Shown here: piece after piece, positions 26,528 to 35,765 of the stretch
How positions within the stretch are numbered: the first letter of the stretch is position 1
How the letters are laid out: the number at the start of each line of letters is the position of its first letter
NCBI GenBank assembly: GCA_031181145.1
Contig: JAPSLB010000017.1
Coordinates: 18,980 to 82,979, forward strand
DNA length: 64,000 nucleotides
Direction: 5' to 3'
Origin: Microvirga sp.
GTDB lineage: Bacteria; Pseudomonadota; Alphaproteobacteria; Rhizobiales; Beijerinckiaceae
Translations under genes and position numbers: made by a program
The notes under the pieces: model-generated
The model's database searches: none
The model's input: the letters and a program-made list of their open reading frames with translations, nothing else
Told to the model about the DNA's origin: nothing

Positions 26528-28324
26528 TTACTCGCCCCTATGTATGAGCCCCAACTCACGCTCCATCGTCTGACGCTGAGACACGATTGTTCTCTGCTTG
26601 AGTTCGAACAAGGAAATTGGAGCCTCGCTCCAAGGATCCGCATCGACAAGGACCACACGCGGAAGAGCTTCGGTACTTGAGAATTTCTCCCACACCACCT
26701 CGTTGGGACCAAGGTGGGTAATTTCGTCGATTCCGGCCTCCTCTGCCCCATCCTTCCCGATAGTAATCAGGCGCTGGCCCCGATAGACCCACCGCACCGT
26801 TTCATTGAGGAGGATACTCGTTATAGCAGCAAACCTTGCCCCATCTTCCTGTGCACCCCAGATCCCCTCATCATGCCAAAGTCCAACCTGATGCTTCTGC
26901 ACAGTCAGCTTTCGAAGGAACGCCTGCACCTCACCGGAGAGTATGTTATAGATGCTTGAATCGACGCGCAGAACAAAGGTAACAGATTGTCCAGCTTCGG
27001 CATGGAGATCGGCCAGATCGGCGGCCGCCGACAAGTTGCCACTCACCAGATAGACGATCGCCAATTCATTGGGACCAAGCCTTCCGCAACGCAATGGAAC
27101 GATCTTGACGTCATTGTCAGCGAGCTGGCCAAGCCCTCCGCGCAGCGCCGAGTATGTGAACTTTGACCTGTCCTCAGGCTGCGGAATTGCAAAGAAGTCA
27201 CCAAGCGGATGCCACGCCCCTTCCTCTCGGGGGCAATCGAGGTATCGGAGGATCTCCCACCCGATCCGCTCCGATGCGCGTCCATTGCCGAACAGGCCTT
27301 CAGGGCGTGCACCACTTGGCTTGAATTCAGTGATCGCCTGAAGTAGCTCCTCGCCACTTCCCGGGACGACCTTCGCCCATCCAGCCTCGACGATTTCATT
27401 CCATCCAGAGTTAGGCAACGGGATAATTCCGGGCTTGCCCGCGAAGAATGCTTCCCTCGCTAGCCCCCCGGAATCCGTGATGCAGACCTTGCAATCCATA
27501 AGAACGGACAGAATATCGAAATAGCTAAGAGGGTCTATGATCTTCAGCGAACCCGAAGGGTGCCATTCCCATTGGGCGAGAAGATTGCGCACCCTTGGAT
27601 GGATAGGCAGAAGCACAGGCAACGGTGCTCTATCGAGTGCCGAAAGCAGATCCAGAAGTCTTGATTTCTCTGTAGTATTTTCCGCTCGGTGCAGTGTGGC
27701 CAGCGCGTACGCTTCAGGGGCCAAGCCTAGATCCTTTACCGAGATTGTGTCGACGCGCTTGAGTTCGGACTGCGCCCAGCAGAAGAGGTCGTACATGGGA
27801 TCGCCGGCCCACACCACTCGCTCAGAAGCGAAGCCCTCCCGAAGCAGGTATTGCTGAGCTTTCTCAGTCGATGTCAGACAGAGCCAAGCCAGTTCATCCG
27901 TTACAATTCGATTAACTTCCTCGGGGGCTCGGAACCTACGAAAATTCCGCTCCCCCGCTTCGACATGAAAGAGAGGAATATGGAGATGCGCTGCTGTCAG
28001 CGCCGCAGCAACGGTCGAATTGGTATCGCCATAAACTAAGACGCCGTCGGGGCTCTGCTCCTCAAAAATGGCTCGAAGCAGTGGCAACATGGCGCCGATC
28101 TGGTCGATAACCGGCCCGGACCCGATCTTTAGATTGTACTCGGGACTCGGCAGCCCAAGCTGCTGAAAAAAAACGTCACTCAATTGGTGGTCATAATGCT
28201 GACCTGTATGGACGAGACAATTGCTAAGCAGCTTATCAAGCCCGACTTGCGCCCACTGTTTCGCAACAATTGCAGCTTTCACAAACTGAGGTCTGTTGCC
28301 TACAACGGTTATGATTTTTTTCAT
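26528..28324 (-). CDS. UDP-GlcNAc 2-epimerase-like protein with an extra C-terminal domain
   Basis: Protein of 598 aa. Residues 1 to about 350 form a WecB/WbpI-type epimerase: MKKIITVVGNRPQFVKAA, VHTGQHYDHQLSDVFFQQLG, VYGDTNSTVAAALTAAHLHI, HVEAGERNFRRFRAPEEVNR and ITDSGGLAREAFF. The remaining 250 residues have no recognised fold; they include GVFFRE-unlike segments such as ELAIVYLVSGNLSAAADLAD and NETVRWVYRGQRLITIGKDG. Normal WecB is about 375 aa. The start at 28324 follows TAAGG by 8 nt. A second, standard-length epimerase lies at 46401-47444. The fused domain could modify the epimerised sugar, but this is not shown. Confidence 0.8.
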   Translation of the reverse strand: MKKIITVVGNRPQFVKAAIVAKQWAQVGLDKLLSNCLVHTGQHYDHQLSDVFFQQLGLPSPEYNLKIGSGPVIDQIGAMLPLLRAIFEEQSPDGVLVYGDTNSTVAAALTAAHLHIPLFHVEAGERNFRRFRAPEEVNRIVTDELAWLCLTSTEKAQQYLLREGFASERVVWAGDPMYDLFCWAQSELKRVDTISVKDLGLAPEAYALATLHRAENTTEKSRLLDLLSALDRAPLPVLLPIHPRVRNLLAQWEWHPSGSLKIIDPLSYFDILSVLMDCKVCITDSGGLAREAFFAGKPGIIPLPNSGWNEIVEAGWAKVVPGSGEELLQAITEFKPSGARPEGLFGNGRASERIGWEILRYLDCPREEGAWHPLGDFFAIPQPEDRSKFTYSALRGGLGQLADNDVKIVPLRCGRLGPNELAIVYLVSGNLSAAADLADLHAEAGQSVTFVLRVDSSIYNILSGEVQAFLRKLTVQKHQVGLWHDEGIWGAQEDGARFAAITSILLNETVRWVYRGQRLITIGKDGAEEAGIDEITHLGPNEVVWEKFSSTEALPRVVLVDADPWSEAPISLFELKQRTIVSQRQTMERELGLIHRGE

Positions 28325-28411
28325 ATAATGAACCTTAGTGGACTTGGACAGGGCCCTGCTGTATAGCCGCACGATATAACCTTTAATAACCCTAAGATCA
28401 AAGGGATCAGC

Positions 28412-29893
28412 ATGCCCAATCGCCTCGCCCGTTTATATAGAGATCTCAGTCGCCCCAATCGGAAAACGGTTGTGTTCTCACTTGTCGCGAACGCAGGAAC
28501 CGTCGACGGGCGGGTGATGAAGCAGGCGGCAACACTCCATGATTCCGGCTACGATGTATGGTTGTATGGACTGCTGGCACCTGCTTCTGCGGCGTCGGAG
28601 CAAGTCCATGGCATCAATGTACGCCGAATTCCCTATTTCGAATCGAAAAAAGTTTCAACGAAATTAAAAGCCACTGCACTGAGTGTCTTTGGGCGCAATC
28701 AGGATACAATAGATCAGGCGGACAAGGCCCTCAGGGAAGCAATTATCCGCAAACAAGAACTGGTCGTCTGGCTAAATGATCATCGTGAGCGAGTTTATTA
28801 CGAGGCCGCAACTAAGACCGCTGGCCACTTTCTAAAGAAAGAGTACAAAGAAAAAAAAGAAGCACTCAAGAGTCTAGTTTCAGAGATTGACAATGCAAAT
28901 GACAATTTTTTTTATTACCGCTACTATCAATTTGCTGAAAACCTAATCGGTCATGAGTTCGAAACTCTGCCGGATATAATCCACGCCCATGACCTGATGG
29001 CTCTGCCCGGCGCCGTCGCCCTATCCAAACTCACAGGCGCAAAAGTTATTTTCGACGCCCACGAGATCGAGACAGAGCGCACCCCACCGCTGCCGGCAGA
29101 AAGGAAAAAGTTCATAAAAGAGCTAGAAGAGGATCTCTTCCGGCACATTGACGACATGGTCGTCTGCTGTGACAGCGCCGCAGACTTTTACTTCACCATT
29201 TTCAAGAAGAAGCGCCCAATCGTGGTCATGAATGCGCCTGATCATCGCTTCCTCACCAACAAAGCGCCACCCGGCCAGGACATCCGGAGCCAAAGCGGCC
29301 TTAGTGCCGAGACACCGCTCTTGGTGTACACAGGGGCAGTTGGCATGGAGGCACGAGGCGTCGACAAGATCGTGCAGTCTCTACGATATCTCCCCGGCTA
29401 TCACCTTGCCATTCAAGGTCCAAGAAAGGACAAGTTCGACAATTGGCTTCGAGCGATCGCTGATGAAGAAGGCTGTCTTGATCGCGTGCATTTCCTTCGA
29501 TCTGTTCCCCAAGACATTCTAGTCGACACGTTGCGAACTGGAGATGTTGGTGTCTGCGCATTCCAAGACGTTTCGCTGAACCATCGATATGCTCTACCAA
29601 ACAAATTGTTCGAGATGGCTTTTGCAGATTTGCCTCTTTGCCTTTCGAACTTGGTCGAGATGAGCAAGTTCATTCAACGCGTAGGCAATGGTGTTTGTAT
29701 GGATGAGACGAACCCAAGTGCCATCGCCGAAGCAATTAGGCAGGTTTATGAGAACAGAGATCGTTATACCCTGTCGCCCAGCGGTAAAGAGGTGCTAAGC
29801 CGGGAGTATTCCTGGGCAACTCAAGCCCGCCGCTTGCAAGAAATGTATGCGAAGCTGGAACGCCCTACCGCGTTTCCCAAACTCATGCGCTGA
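28412..29893 (+). CDS. Glycosyltransferase family 4-like protein
   Basis: Glycosyltransferase of 493 aa with GT-B layout. The N-terminal domain contains VVFSLVANAGTVDGRVMKQA and IIHAHDLMALPGAVALSKL. The C-terminal nucleotide-sugar domain has LLVYTGAVGMEARGVDKIVQ and NKLFEMAFADLPLCLSNLVE. An unusual insertion of about 60 residues rich in Lys/Glu (near 110-165) looks helical and may be a membrane or partner contact. Base composition is lower in GC than the flanks (several A/T runs), suggesting transfer. It is related in pattern to the glycosyltransferases at 41219-42676 and 43331-45205. Donor and acceptor sugars are unknown. Confidence 0.82.
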   Translation: MPNRLARLYRDLSRPNRKTVVFSLVANAGTVDGRVMKQAATLHDSGYDVWLYGLLAPASAASEQVHGINVRRIPYFESKKVSTKLKATALSVFGRNQDTIDQADKALREAIIRKQELVVWLNDHRERVYYEAATKTAGHFLKKEYKEKKEALKSLVSEIDNANDNFFYYRYYQFAENLIGHEFETLPDIIHAHDLMALPGAVALSKLTGAKVIFDAHEIETERTPPLPAERKKFIKELEEDLFRHIDDMVVCCDSAADFYFTIFKKKRPIVVMNAPDHRFLTNKAPPGQDIRSQSGLSAETPLLVYTGAVGMEARGVDKIVQSLRYLPGYHLAIQGPRKDKFDNWLRAIADEEGCLDRVHFLRSVPQDILVDTLRTGDVGVCAFQDVSLNHRYALPNKLFEMAFADLPLCLSNLVEMSKFIQRVGNGVCMDETNPSAIAEAIRQVYENRDRYTLSPSGKEVLSREYSWATQARRLQEMYAKLERPTAFPKLMR

Positions 29894-29952
29894 AGTGCTT
29901 TCGCGGAGCGAGATGAGGCTTCACAATCGGGCGCAGACAAGAAGTCAGTAGC

Positions 29953-29976
29953 ATGCCATGGCTTTCACCATGGCAT
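29953..29976. other. Perfect 9-bp hairpin between two genes
   Basis: ATGCCATGG / CCATGGCAT with a CTTTCA loop, 60 nt after the glycosyltransferase stop. There is no T-tract, so it is either a weak terminator or an mRNA-end structure. Confidence 0.5.
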
Positions 29977-30112
29977 CAAGAAACCTCACTAACTTGGGGT
30001 GCTCGGATTCGGTTTAGCCTGCCCAACCATCCTGCCTGACACTGTCTGGCGCCCTCTCAGGCGCTCCAATTGTACTGACCTGGCAGACCCCGTGGTTTCC
30101 CGCGATTTAGGC

Positions 30113-31369
30113 TTACTTAGAAAGCTTCCTGGAGAGGAATCGCACCGTAGAACGTACTGCAGCTGCCATCCCATCGTTCTTGTTCACGTACTTGAATTTC
30201 GTGATGTTTTCAAGAAAGGCGGGAGGCAGGGCAGAACGCCAGCCTAGTCCCGATCTCAGATTTGCTTGATGCTCTAGCAAGAGTTGAACGATCCGAGCAT
30301 CAACCGGTTTCGGCGCCTGCATTATGTCCCGATAGTGGCTCATGAGGAGCGGTATCACAGCCTCCGCACTATGCGTCTGCCCAAACCACTTTTGGCCCGC
30401 ACGCGCAACCTGCTCCCGTACCTCCCGCTGAGTGATGTGTTGGCGGAGGACATTAGCGATGGTCTCTGGATCCGCGTTCGCCAGGGGCAGCGGTTCTGCC
30501 CCCAAAGTATGAATCAGGTCGGGCCGAATATATGAAATGACTGCACGCCCTAATGCAAAGCCTTCGACAGCTAAAACTCCGTACCAACCGATCCGCAGTT
30601 GATCTACTAGGATATCAGCGTCCGAAATCGCGCTGAGCGCCTCTGCGTTGGAGCGCCCTTCTATCAGCCTGAACTCGAATGCATGCCCCTCGCGCTTTAA
30701 CTGATCAACTGCGGCCAGCACAAAATCCGTTCCTTTTACGCCTCGACGAGACGGCGCATGCAGCACGACAGGATTTTCGCCTCTCAGGGGCCTAGCCTCG
30801 ACTGCCTCTGGAAGCTGAACGCACCGAGGAATGACGATACTTCCTGGCACGTAACTTTGGAGTTCTGGATCAGTTACGAAGACACGATCGGCGATTGCTG
30901 AAATATAGTTAATGTAGGCCTCCTGCGAGGACTCATTGAACTTCTTGAATAAACGGTCTGGATCCTCATCAGCATAGTGGAATCTGTTTGTCGCCCGGAA
31001 TAGCGACGGCTTTCTAACTTCGCTTCCACGGAAGTGGAAACACACCCGCTTGCCTGCTGCTTTGAGGAGCATCAAATCCAATAGTGCAGGAAAGTAGAAT
31101 TCATTGGGATTCCAATAGAAGAAGGGCCTCATATGTAAATGGAAAACATCATAATTATCAATTATTTCTGCCAAATATCGGCCTATGGACACCCAGTCGG
31201 CCAAAGAACAATTCACAGAGTCATCCGCATCGTAGGAAAAATGATTGTCTCCGATGATGACGCTTCGTGCATCGACGCCATATTGTCGCAGCCCTTTAGC
31301 CAGTGCCGCAGGCTGACCCGCCGATCCGGTTATGCCTTGAAAAACTCGCAACCCGACCACTTTGGGCAT
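30113..31369 (-). CDS. Glycosyltransferase (paralog of the gene at 45139-46398)
   Basis: GT-B type glycosyltransferase of 418 aa. N-terminal GITGSAGQPAALAKGLRQYG and VFHLHMRPFFYWNP, then RVCFHFRGSEVR. The C-terminal domain contains VVLHAPSRRGVKGTDFVLAA and DILVDQLRIGWYGVLAVEGF, a motif shared almost word for word with the protein at 45139-46398. The nucleotide-sugar donor is unknown. It converges on the glycosyltransferase at 28412 and is divergent from the membrane-protein gene at 31590. It is moderately AT-rich compared with core genes. Confidence 0.8.
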   Translation of the reverse strand: MPKVVGLRVFQGITGSAGQPAALAKGLRQYGVDARSVIIGDNHFSYDADDSVNCSLADWVSIGRYLAEIIDNYDVFHLHMRPFFYWNPNEFYFPALLDLMLLKAAGKRVCFHFRGSEVRKPSLFRATNRFHYADEDPDRLFKKFNESSQEAYINYISAIADRVFVTDPELQSYVPGSIVIPRCVQLPEAVEARPLRGENPVVLHAPSRRGVKGTDFVLAAVDQLKREGHAFEFRLIEGRSNAEALSAISDADILVDQLRIGWYGVLAVEGFALGRAVISYIRPDLIHTLGAEPLPLANADPETIANVLRQHITQREVREQVARAGQKWFGQTHSAEAVIPLLMSHYRDIMQAPKPVDARIVQLLLEHQANLRSGLGWRSALPPAFLENITKFKYVNKNDGMAAAVRSTVRFLSRKLSK

Positions 31370-31589
31370 CCACCTGTTCTGACGCCGAGGGCGTTTAAAG
31401 AAGAGTTACTTGTTTAGCAACACATCGCGAAGGATCCCCAAAAGGGACCAGATCCGCAAGGGCATACCCCCAGCCTCAATCATGCCCAACCGGGCGGGCA
31501 GGTTTGCAAGACGCCCCCCATCTGAACCGGTATTGTGGCATGATTCATAGTCGTGATAAGCGTCCGGCTCAACTTAAGGCAGAGGATTA

Positions 31590-32582
31590 ATGAACAGACG
31601 AGACCGCGCCCTGTTTATGGCCACTGTAGCCAACAACAAGCTGAACGTGGCGCTCCACACAGTTGCTGGAATTGCCTTGATCGGATCCTCGGTCGGTTTC
31701 TCGGCAATGATAGCGCTGTACTTCGGCTTCGATGTCCTTGGAATAAATGACCGCCCAGGCTTTAGCGGCCTTGCGGAGAACAAAATCTACGCCATCTCTG
31801 CGGCCATTGTGTTCGCATTAATCTCGCTCGCGGCACGCGCCGGGCAGACACTTATCGAAGCCAGGGTCACAGTGGAACGGGAGCGATGGTTCGCGGAGGA
31901 GCTGAGGGCCTCGCCCGCGGCCAAATTGGTCCGGGGGAATATCGCACGTGCCTCGAACTATTACGGGCGGCTCTCCAACGTCAGCATGCGGACGATCAGT
32001 ATCGTTTGCGTCCTTGCTCTCAGCCTCATCGGTCTCATCATTCATCTCCCGCCACATTACGGTACGATAGGCATCGGAGTAGTTCTTGCCTGCTTTGTCG
32101 GGCTCTATGGCATGATGAAAACCCTTACAGGCAGGGTTACGGACGCAACGAATGGGTTGTTCCAGCATGCAAAAGAAGCAGGCGCTTGGAAGATCAACGG
32201 ACAAACCAAGCGAACTAAAGAGGTCGATCTTTATTATAAATCATATCAAAACCGCTTAATACTGTCATCTTCCTTTAGCTTCGCACCTCTTTTCTTTGCG
32301 CTTGCGTTCTCAATATTTATTTTGATAATGCATGAATCAAAGGCAATTGACGTTGATTTCGGGGAAGTCTTTATCGTTTTTGCCCTGCTGCGGGCATACC
32401 TTGCTTTGGTCAGCAGCTTCTTTACGGGTTTGCTTCAGAGCGCGGCGTTCCTGCCTGCAGTGAAGCCGTACGCGGCCTTTATTCCGGGGCTCTCTCTCCT
32501 GCCGGAGGACCAGAGTGTGGCGGACGCAAAATATCTGGCCGAAGAGCCTGTCCTGGAGGAGGACTCGATAGGAGGGATCTGA
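31590..32582 (+). CDS. Six-helix membrane protein resembling an ABC exporter half without ATPase
   Basis: Inner-membrane protein of 330 aa with about six hydrophobic spans, near residues 20-50, 65-85, 125-147, 150-172, 232-252 and 262-285. The long hydrophilic loops between spans 2-3 and 4-5, and phrases such as SLAARAGQTLIEARVTVERE and YYKSYQNRLILSSSFSFAP, recall the type-1 ABC exporter transmembrane domain. However, the frame ends shortly after the last helix with an acidic tail, and no nucleotide-binding domain is encoded next to it. It could be a polysaccharide export component needing an ATPase elsewhere. The assignment is tentative. Confidence 0.6.
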   Translation: MNRRDRALFMATVANNKLNVALHTVAGIALIGSSVGFSAMIALYFGFDVLGINDRPGFSGLAENKIYAISAAIVFALISLAARAGQTLIEARVTVERERWFAEELRASPAAKLVRGNIARASNYYGRLSNVSMRTISIVCVLALSLIGLIIHLPPHYGTIGIGVVLACFVGLYGMMKTLTGRVTDATNGLFQHAKEAGAWKINGQTKRTKEVDLYYKSYQNRLILSSSFSFAPLFFALAFSIFILIMHESKAIDVDFGEVFIVFALLRAYLALVSSFFTGLLQSAAFLPAVKPYAAFIPGLSLLPEDQSVADAKYLAEEPVLEEDSIGGI

Positions 32583-32769
32583 AAAGACCTTGGCCGCATC
32601 CTTCTACATGCCCCTAAAAGGGGAGCAACGCCGCTCCAGCGCGCTCTCCCCTTCTCATTGCCCCCGCCCAACCCCGGACCCAGGGCTTCGTCCCCGCGCA
32701 GTTAACAAGAATATTGACCATCGGCCCCATTCATGGGAAACGCCTGCCCCATTACAGGGATACATTAAG

Positions 32770-34119
32770 ATGTTACAACGGAATACGATATCTGATGCCG
32801 CCGCCCGCCTGAAGGCGGCGATGCATGACCGCACCGCAGTCATCGGTATTGTAGGCTTGGGCTATGTTGGTATCCCCCTGGCTCTGACTGCCGCAAAGGC
32901 GGGCTTCACCGTCATTGGCTTTGATATCGATGCCCCACGTGTCGATCAGATCAATCAGGGCAGGAGCTTCATCAAGCACATCTCCTCCGAGATCATTTCG
33001 GAGGCCGTCGACAGCGGCAAATTCCAGGCGACGGCGGATTTCGCCCGTCTGAACGAACCCGACGCCATTCTGATCTGCGTCCCCACTCCTCTCACAAAGC
33101 ACCGCGAGCCGGACCTGTCGTATGTGGAGAACACGGCCCGCGCCATTGCGCCGCGCCTGCGCAAAGGGCAGCTCATTGTCCTGGAGTCGACCACCTATCC
33201 GGGCACCACGGACGAGGTGCTCAAGCCCATTTTCGAGGCGACGGGCCTGAAAAGCGGCGAGGACTTCTTCCTCGCCTTCTCGCCGGAGCGCGAGGATCCC
33301 GGCAATCCGGACTTCGGCACCTCGACGATTCCGAAGGTGGTTGGCGGTGACGGCCCGGAGGCCTTGGCCGTGGCGGACGCTCTCTATGGCCAGCTTGTGG
33401 TGAAGACCGTGCCGGTCTCCTCTGCAGCCACGGCTGAGGCCGTGAAGCTGACGGAAAACATCTTCCGGGCGGTCAACATCGCCCTCGTGAACGAGCTGAA
33501 GGTGGTTTTTGCCGCCATGGGCATTGACGTATGGGAGGTGATCGACGCCGCCAAGACCAAGCCCTTCGGATTCATGCCCTTCTACCCGGGGCCCGGCCTC
33601 GGCGGGCACTGTATCCCCATCGACCCCTTCTATCTCACCTGGAAGGCGCGGGAATACGATATCGCGACCCGGTTCATCGAGCTGGCGGGGCAAATCAACA
33701 CCCGCATGCCCTATTACGTGGTGAACAAGCTCGCGGAAGCGGTCGACCGGAGCGGCAAAGCATTCACGGGATCCAAGATCCTGATGCTCGGCATTGCCTA
33801 TAAGAAGAACGTGGACGACATGCGCGAAAGCCCGTCCTTGAAGCTCATCGAGCTGATCGAGGCTCGCGGCGCCCATGTGGATTATTTCGATCCTTACATC
33901 CCGGTGATCCCAACGACCCGCGAACATGCAGAACTCGCCGGCCGCCGCTCGGTCGCTCTCGATGCGAAGACGCTCGCCGCGTATGACGCAGTCCTCATTG
34001 CCACCGATCACGACAACGTCGACTACAAGCTCGTGGTGGAACACGCCAAGGTCGTCGTCGACACACGGAATGCCTGTGCCAAGGCAGGTATTCCGGAGGG
34101 TCAGGTCATCAAAGCCTGA
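32770..34119 (+). CDS. wbpA: UDP-N-acetylglucosamine 6-dehydrogenase (WbpA-like)
   Basis: NAD-dependent sugar-nucleotide dehydrogenase of 449 aa, oxidising C6 of UDP-GlcNAc to UDP-GlcNAcA. The NAD motif IGIVGLGYVGIPLALTAAKA starts near residue 28; CVPTPLTKHREPDLSYV and the catalytic cysteine in GPGLGGHCIPIDPFYL follow. The choice of UDP-GlcNAc over UDP-Glc or UDP-ManNAc is inferred from the neighbours, which encode the next steps of the diacetamido-uronic acid pathway. ATG 32770 is preferred over an upstream 60-codon extension of low coding quality. It heads a five-gene operon with short gaps or overlaps through 39211. Confidence 0.9.
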   Translation: MLQRNTISDAAARLKAAMHDRTAVIGIVGLGYVGIPLALTAAKAGFTVIGFDIDAPRVDQINQGRSFIKHISSEIISEAVDSGKFQATADFARLNEPDAILICVPTPLTKHREPDLSYVENTARAIAPRLRKGQLIVLESTTYPGTTDEVLKPIFEATGLKSGEDFFLAFSPEREDPGNPDFGTSTIPKVVGGDGPEALAVADALYGQLVVKTVPVSSAATAEAVKLTENIFRAVNIALVNELKVVFAAMGIDVWEVIDAAKTKPFGFMPFYPGPGLGGHCIPIDPFYLTWKAREYDIATRFIELAGQINTRMPYYVVNKLAEAVDRSGKAFTGSKILMLGIAYKKNVDDMRESPSLKLIELIEARGAHVDYFDPYIPVIPTTREHAELAGRRSVALDAKTLAAYDAVLIATDHDNVDYKLVVEHAKVVVDTRNACAKAGIPEGQVIKA

Positions 34120-34163
34120 TCTGAGATCACCTCATAGCAATGGATAGATAAGGGCAAATAATC

Positions 34164-35765
34164 ATGGCAAGTGATGTGCGGGTGGCGGTTGCAGGCTGCG
34201 GCTACTGGGGCAAGAACCTCGTCCGTAACTTCGCCGAGCTCGGTGCCTTGGAAGCCCTGATCGACGCTCACCAGCCGACCGTCGAGGGGCTGATCGCCAA
34301 GCACGGCGGCCGGGCCCTTAGCTTTGAGGAGGCCCTGGTTGACAAAAATATCCATGCCGTTGCCATAGCGGCTCCCGCCGCCCTACATTACTCCCTGGCA
34401 AAGCGGGCACTGGACGCTGGCAAGCACGTCTTCGTGGAGAAGCCCCTGTCCCTGGAGGTGGCTGAAGCCAAGGATCTGTGCTCCCTCGCCGAACGACTCG
34501 ACCGGCGGCTCATGGTCGGCCACCTGCTCCAGTATCATCCGGTCTTCCTCGAACTGAAGAGGCTGGTGCGCGAGGGCAAGCTCGGTCGCCTGCAATATGT
34601 TTATTCGAACCGTCTGAACCTCGGAAAAATCCGCCGCGAGGAGGACATCCTGTGGTCCTTCGCGCCGCACGACCTTTCTATGATCCTGTCCTTGATCGGC
34701 AGTGAGCCGGATAAGGTGGAAGCCGTCGGCGGATATTACCTCCATGATGCGATTGCGGACGTGACCACCACCCATCTGAGCTTCCCGGGCGGCGAGCGGG
34801 CGCACGTGTTCGTATCCTGGCTTCATCCCTTCAAGGAGCAGAAGCTCGTGGTCGTCGGCTCCGAAGCCATGGCCGTCTTCGACGATGGAGAGGTGTGGGA
34901 CCGCAAGCTCCTTCTCTACCCGCACAAGGTGGAGTGGAAAGACAACGTGCCCGTGCCCGTGAAGGCTGATGCCGTTCCTGTTTCCGTTCCCCAGAACGAG
35001 CCTCTGAAGCAGGAGTGCCAACACTTCATCGACTGCGTGCGCAGCGGCGCGACCCCGCGCACGGACGGCCGCGAGGGTCTGCGCGTGCTGTCTGTTCTAG
35101 CCCGTGCCGCCGAGTCCCTGCGCCAAGGCCGCTCGAACGGCGCGGCGTCTCTGGTCTCTGCTCCGTCCATCAACGTCAACCCACGCGTTGCCAAGGATTA
35201 TCCTGGCGTCGTGATTCATGAATCGGCCTACGTCGATCCAGGCGTTGAGATCGGTGAAGGGAGCAGGATCTGGCACTTCAGCCATATTCTCGGGGATGTG
35301 ACGCTGGGGAAGAACGTCAATGTCGGCCAGAACGTCATGATCGGGCCGAAGGTGACGGTTGGCAACAATGTCAAGATCCAGAACAACGTCTCCGTTTATG
35401 AAGGCGTGACCCTCGAGGACGGCGTCTTCTGCGGCCCCTCCTGCGTGTTCACCAACGTGAACAACCCGCGCTCGGAGGTTACCCGCAAGTCGGAATACAG
35501 ACCCACTCTGGTCAAGCGCGGCGCCTCCATTGGCGCGAACGCGACGATTGTATGCGGTCATACCCTTGGCGAATACTCGTTCATCGCTGCCGGCGCCGTG
35601 GTCGCAAAGGATGTTCCTGCCTTTGCTCTCATGGCTGGCGTCCCTGCCAAGCGCATCGGCTGGATGAGCCATGCGGGCGTCAAGCTCGGCCCCGATCTAG
35701 TCTGCCCTGAAACCGGTCGTCGCTATCGCGAGGTCGGCCCCAACCAACTTGAGGAGATTGCGTGA
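34164..35765 (+). CDS. Fused WbpB-WbpD: sugar 3-dehydrogenase plus N-acetyltransferase
   Basis: Bifunctional protein of 533 aa. Residues about 1-325 are a Gfo/Idh/MocA oxidoreductase ([35 protein letters not shown]) that would oxidise C3 of UDP-GlcNAcA (WbpB/WlbA role). Residues about 345-533 are a left-handed beta-helix acetyltransferase ([40 protein letters not shown]) like WbpD/WlbB, which acetylates the 3-amino group made by the next gene. In Pseudomonas and Bordetella these are separate proteins. The joining segment is Ser/Ala-rich (about 326-344). Its stop overlaps the start of wbpE, coupling them. Confidence 0.92.
   Translation: MASDVRVAVAGCGYWGKNLVRNFAELGALEALIDAHQPTVEGLIAKHGGRALSFEEALVDKNIHAVAIAAPAALHYSLAKRALDAGKHVFVEKPLSLEVAEAKDLCSLAERLDRRLMVGHLLQYHPVFLELKRLVREGKLGRLQYVYSNRLNLGKIRREEDILWSFAPHDLSMILSLIGSEPDKVEAVGGYYLHDAIADVTTTHLSFPGGERAHVFVSWLHPFKEQKLVVVGSEAMAVFDDGEVWDRKLLLYPHKVEWKDNVPVPVKADAVPVSVPQNEPLKQECQHFIDCVRSGATPRTDGREGLRVLSVLARAAESLRQGRSNGAASLVSAPSINVNPRVAKDYPGVVIHESAYVDPGVEIGEGSRIWHFSHILGDVTLGKNVNVGQNVMIGPKVTVGNNVKIQNNVSVYEGVTLEDGVFCGPSCVFTNVNNPRSEVTRKSEYRPTLVKRGASIGANATIVCGHTLGEYSFIAAGAVVAKDVPAFALMAGVPAKRIGWMSHAGVKLGPDLVCPETGRRYREVGPNQLEEIA

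Noticed and set aside
32773..34044. A 423-codon minus-strand frame across wbpA
   Set aside because: Antisense shadow; the wbpA motifs on the plus strand are unambiguous.
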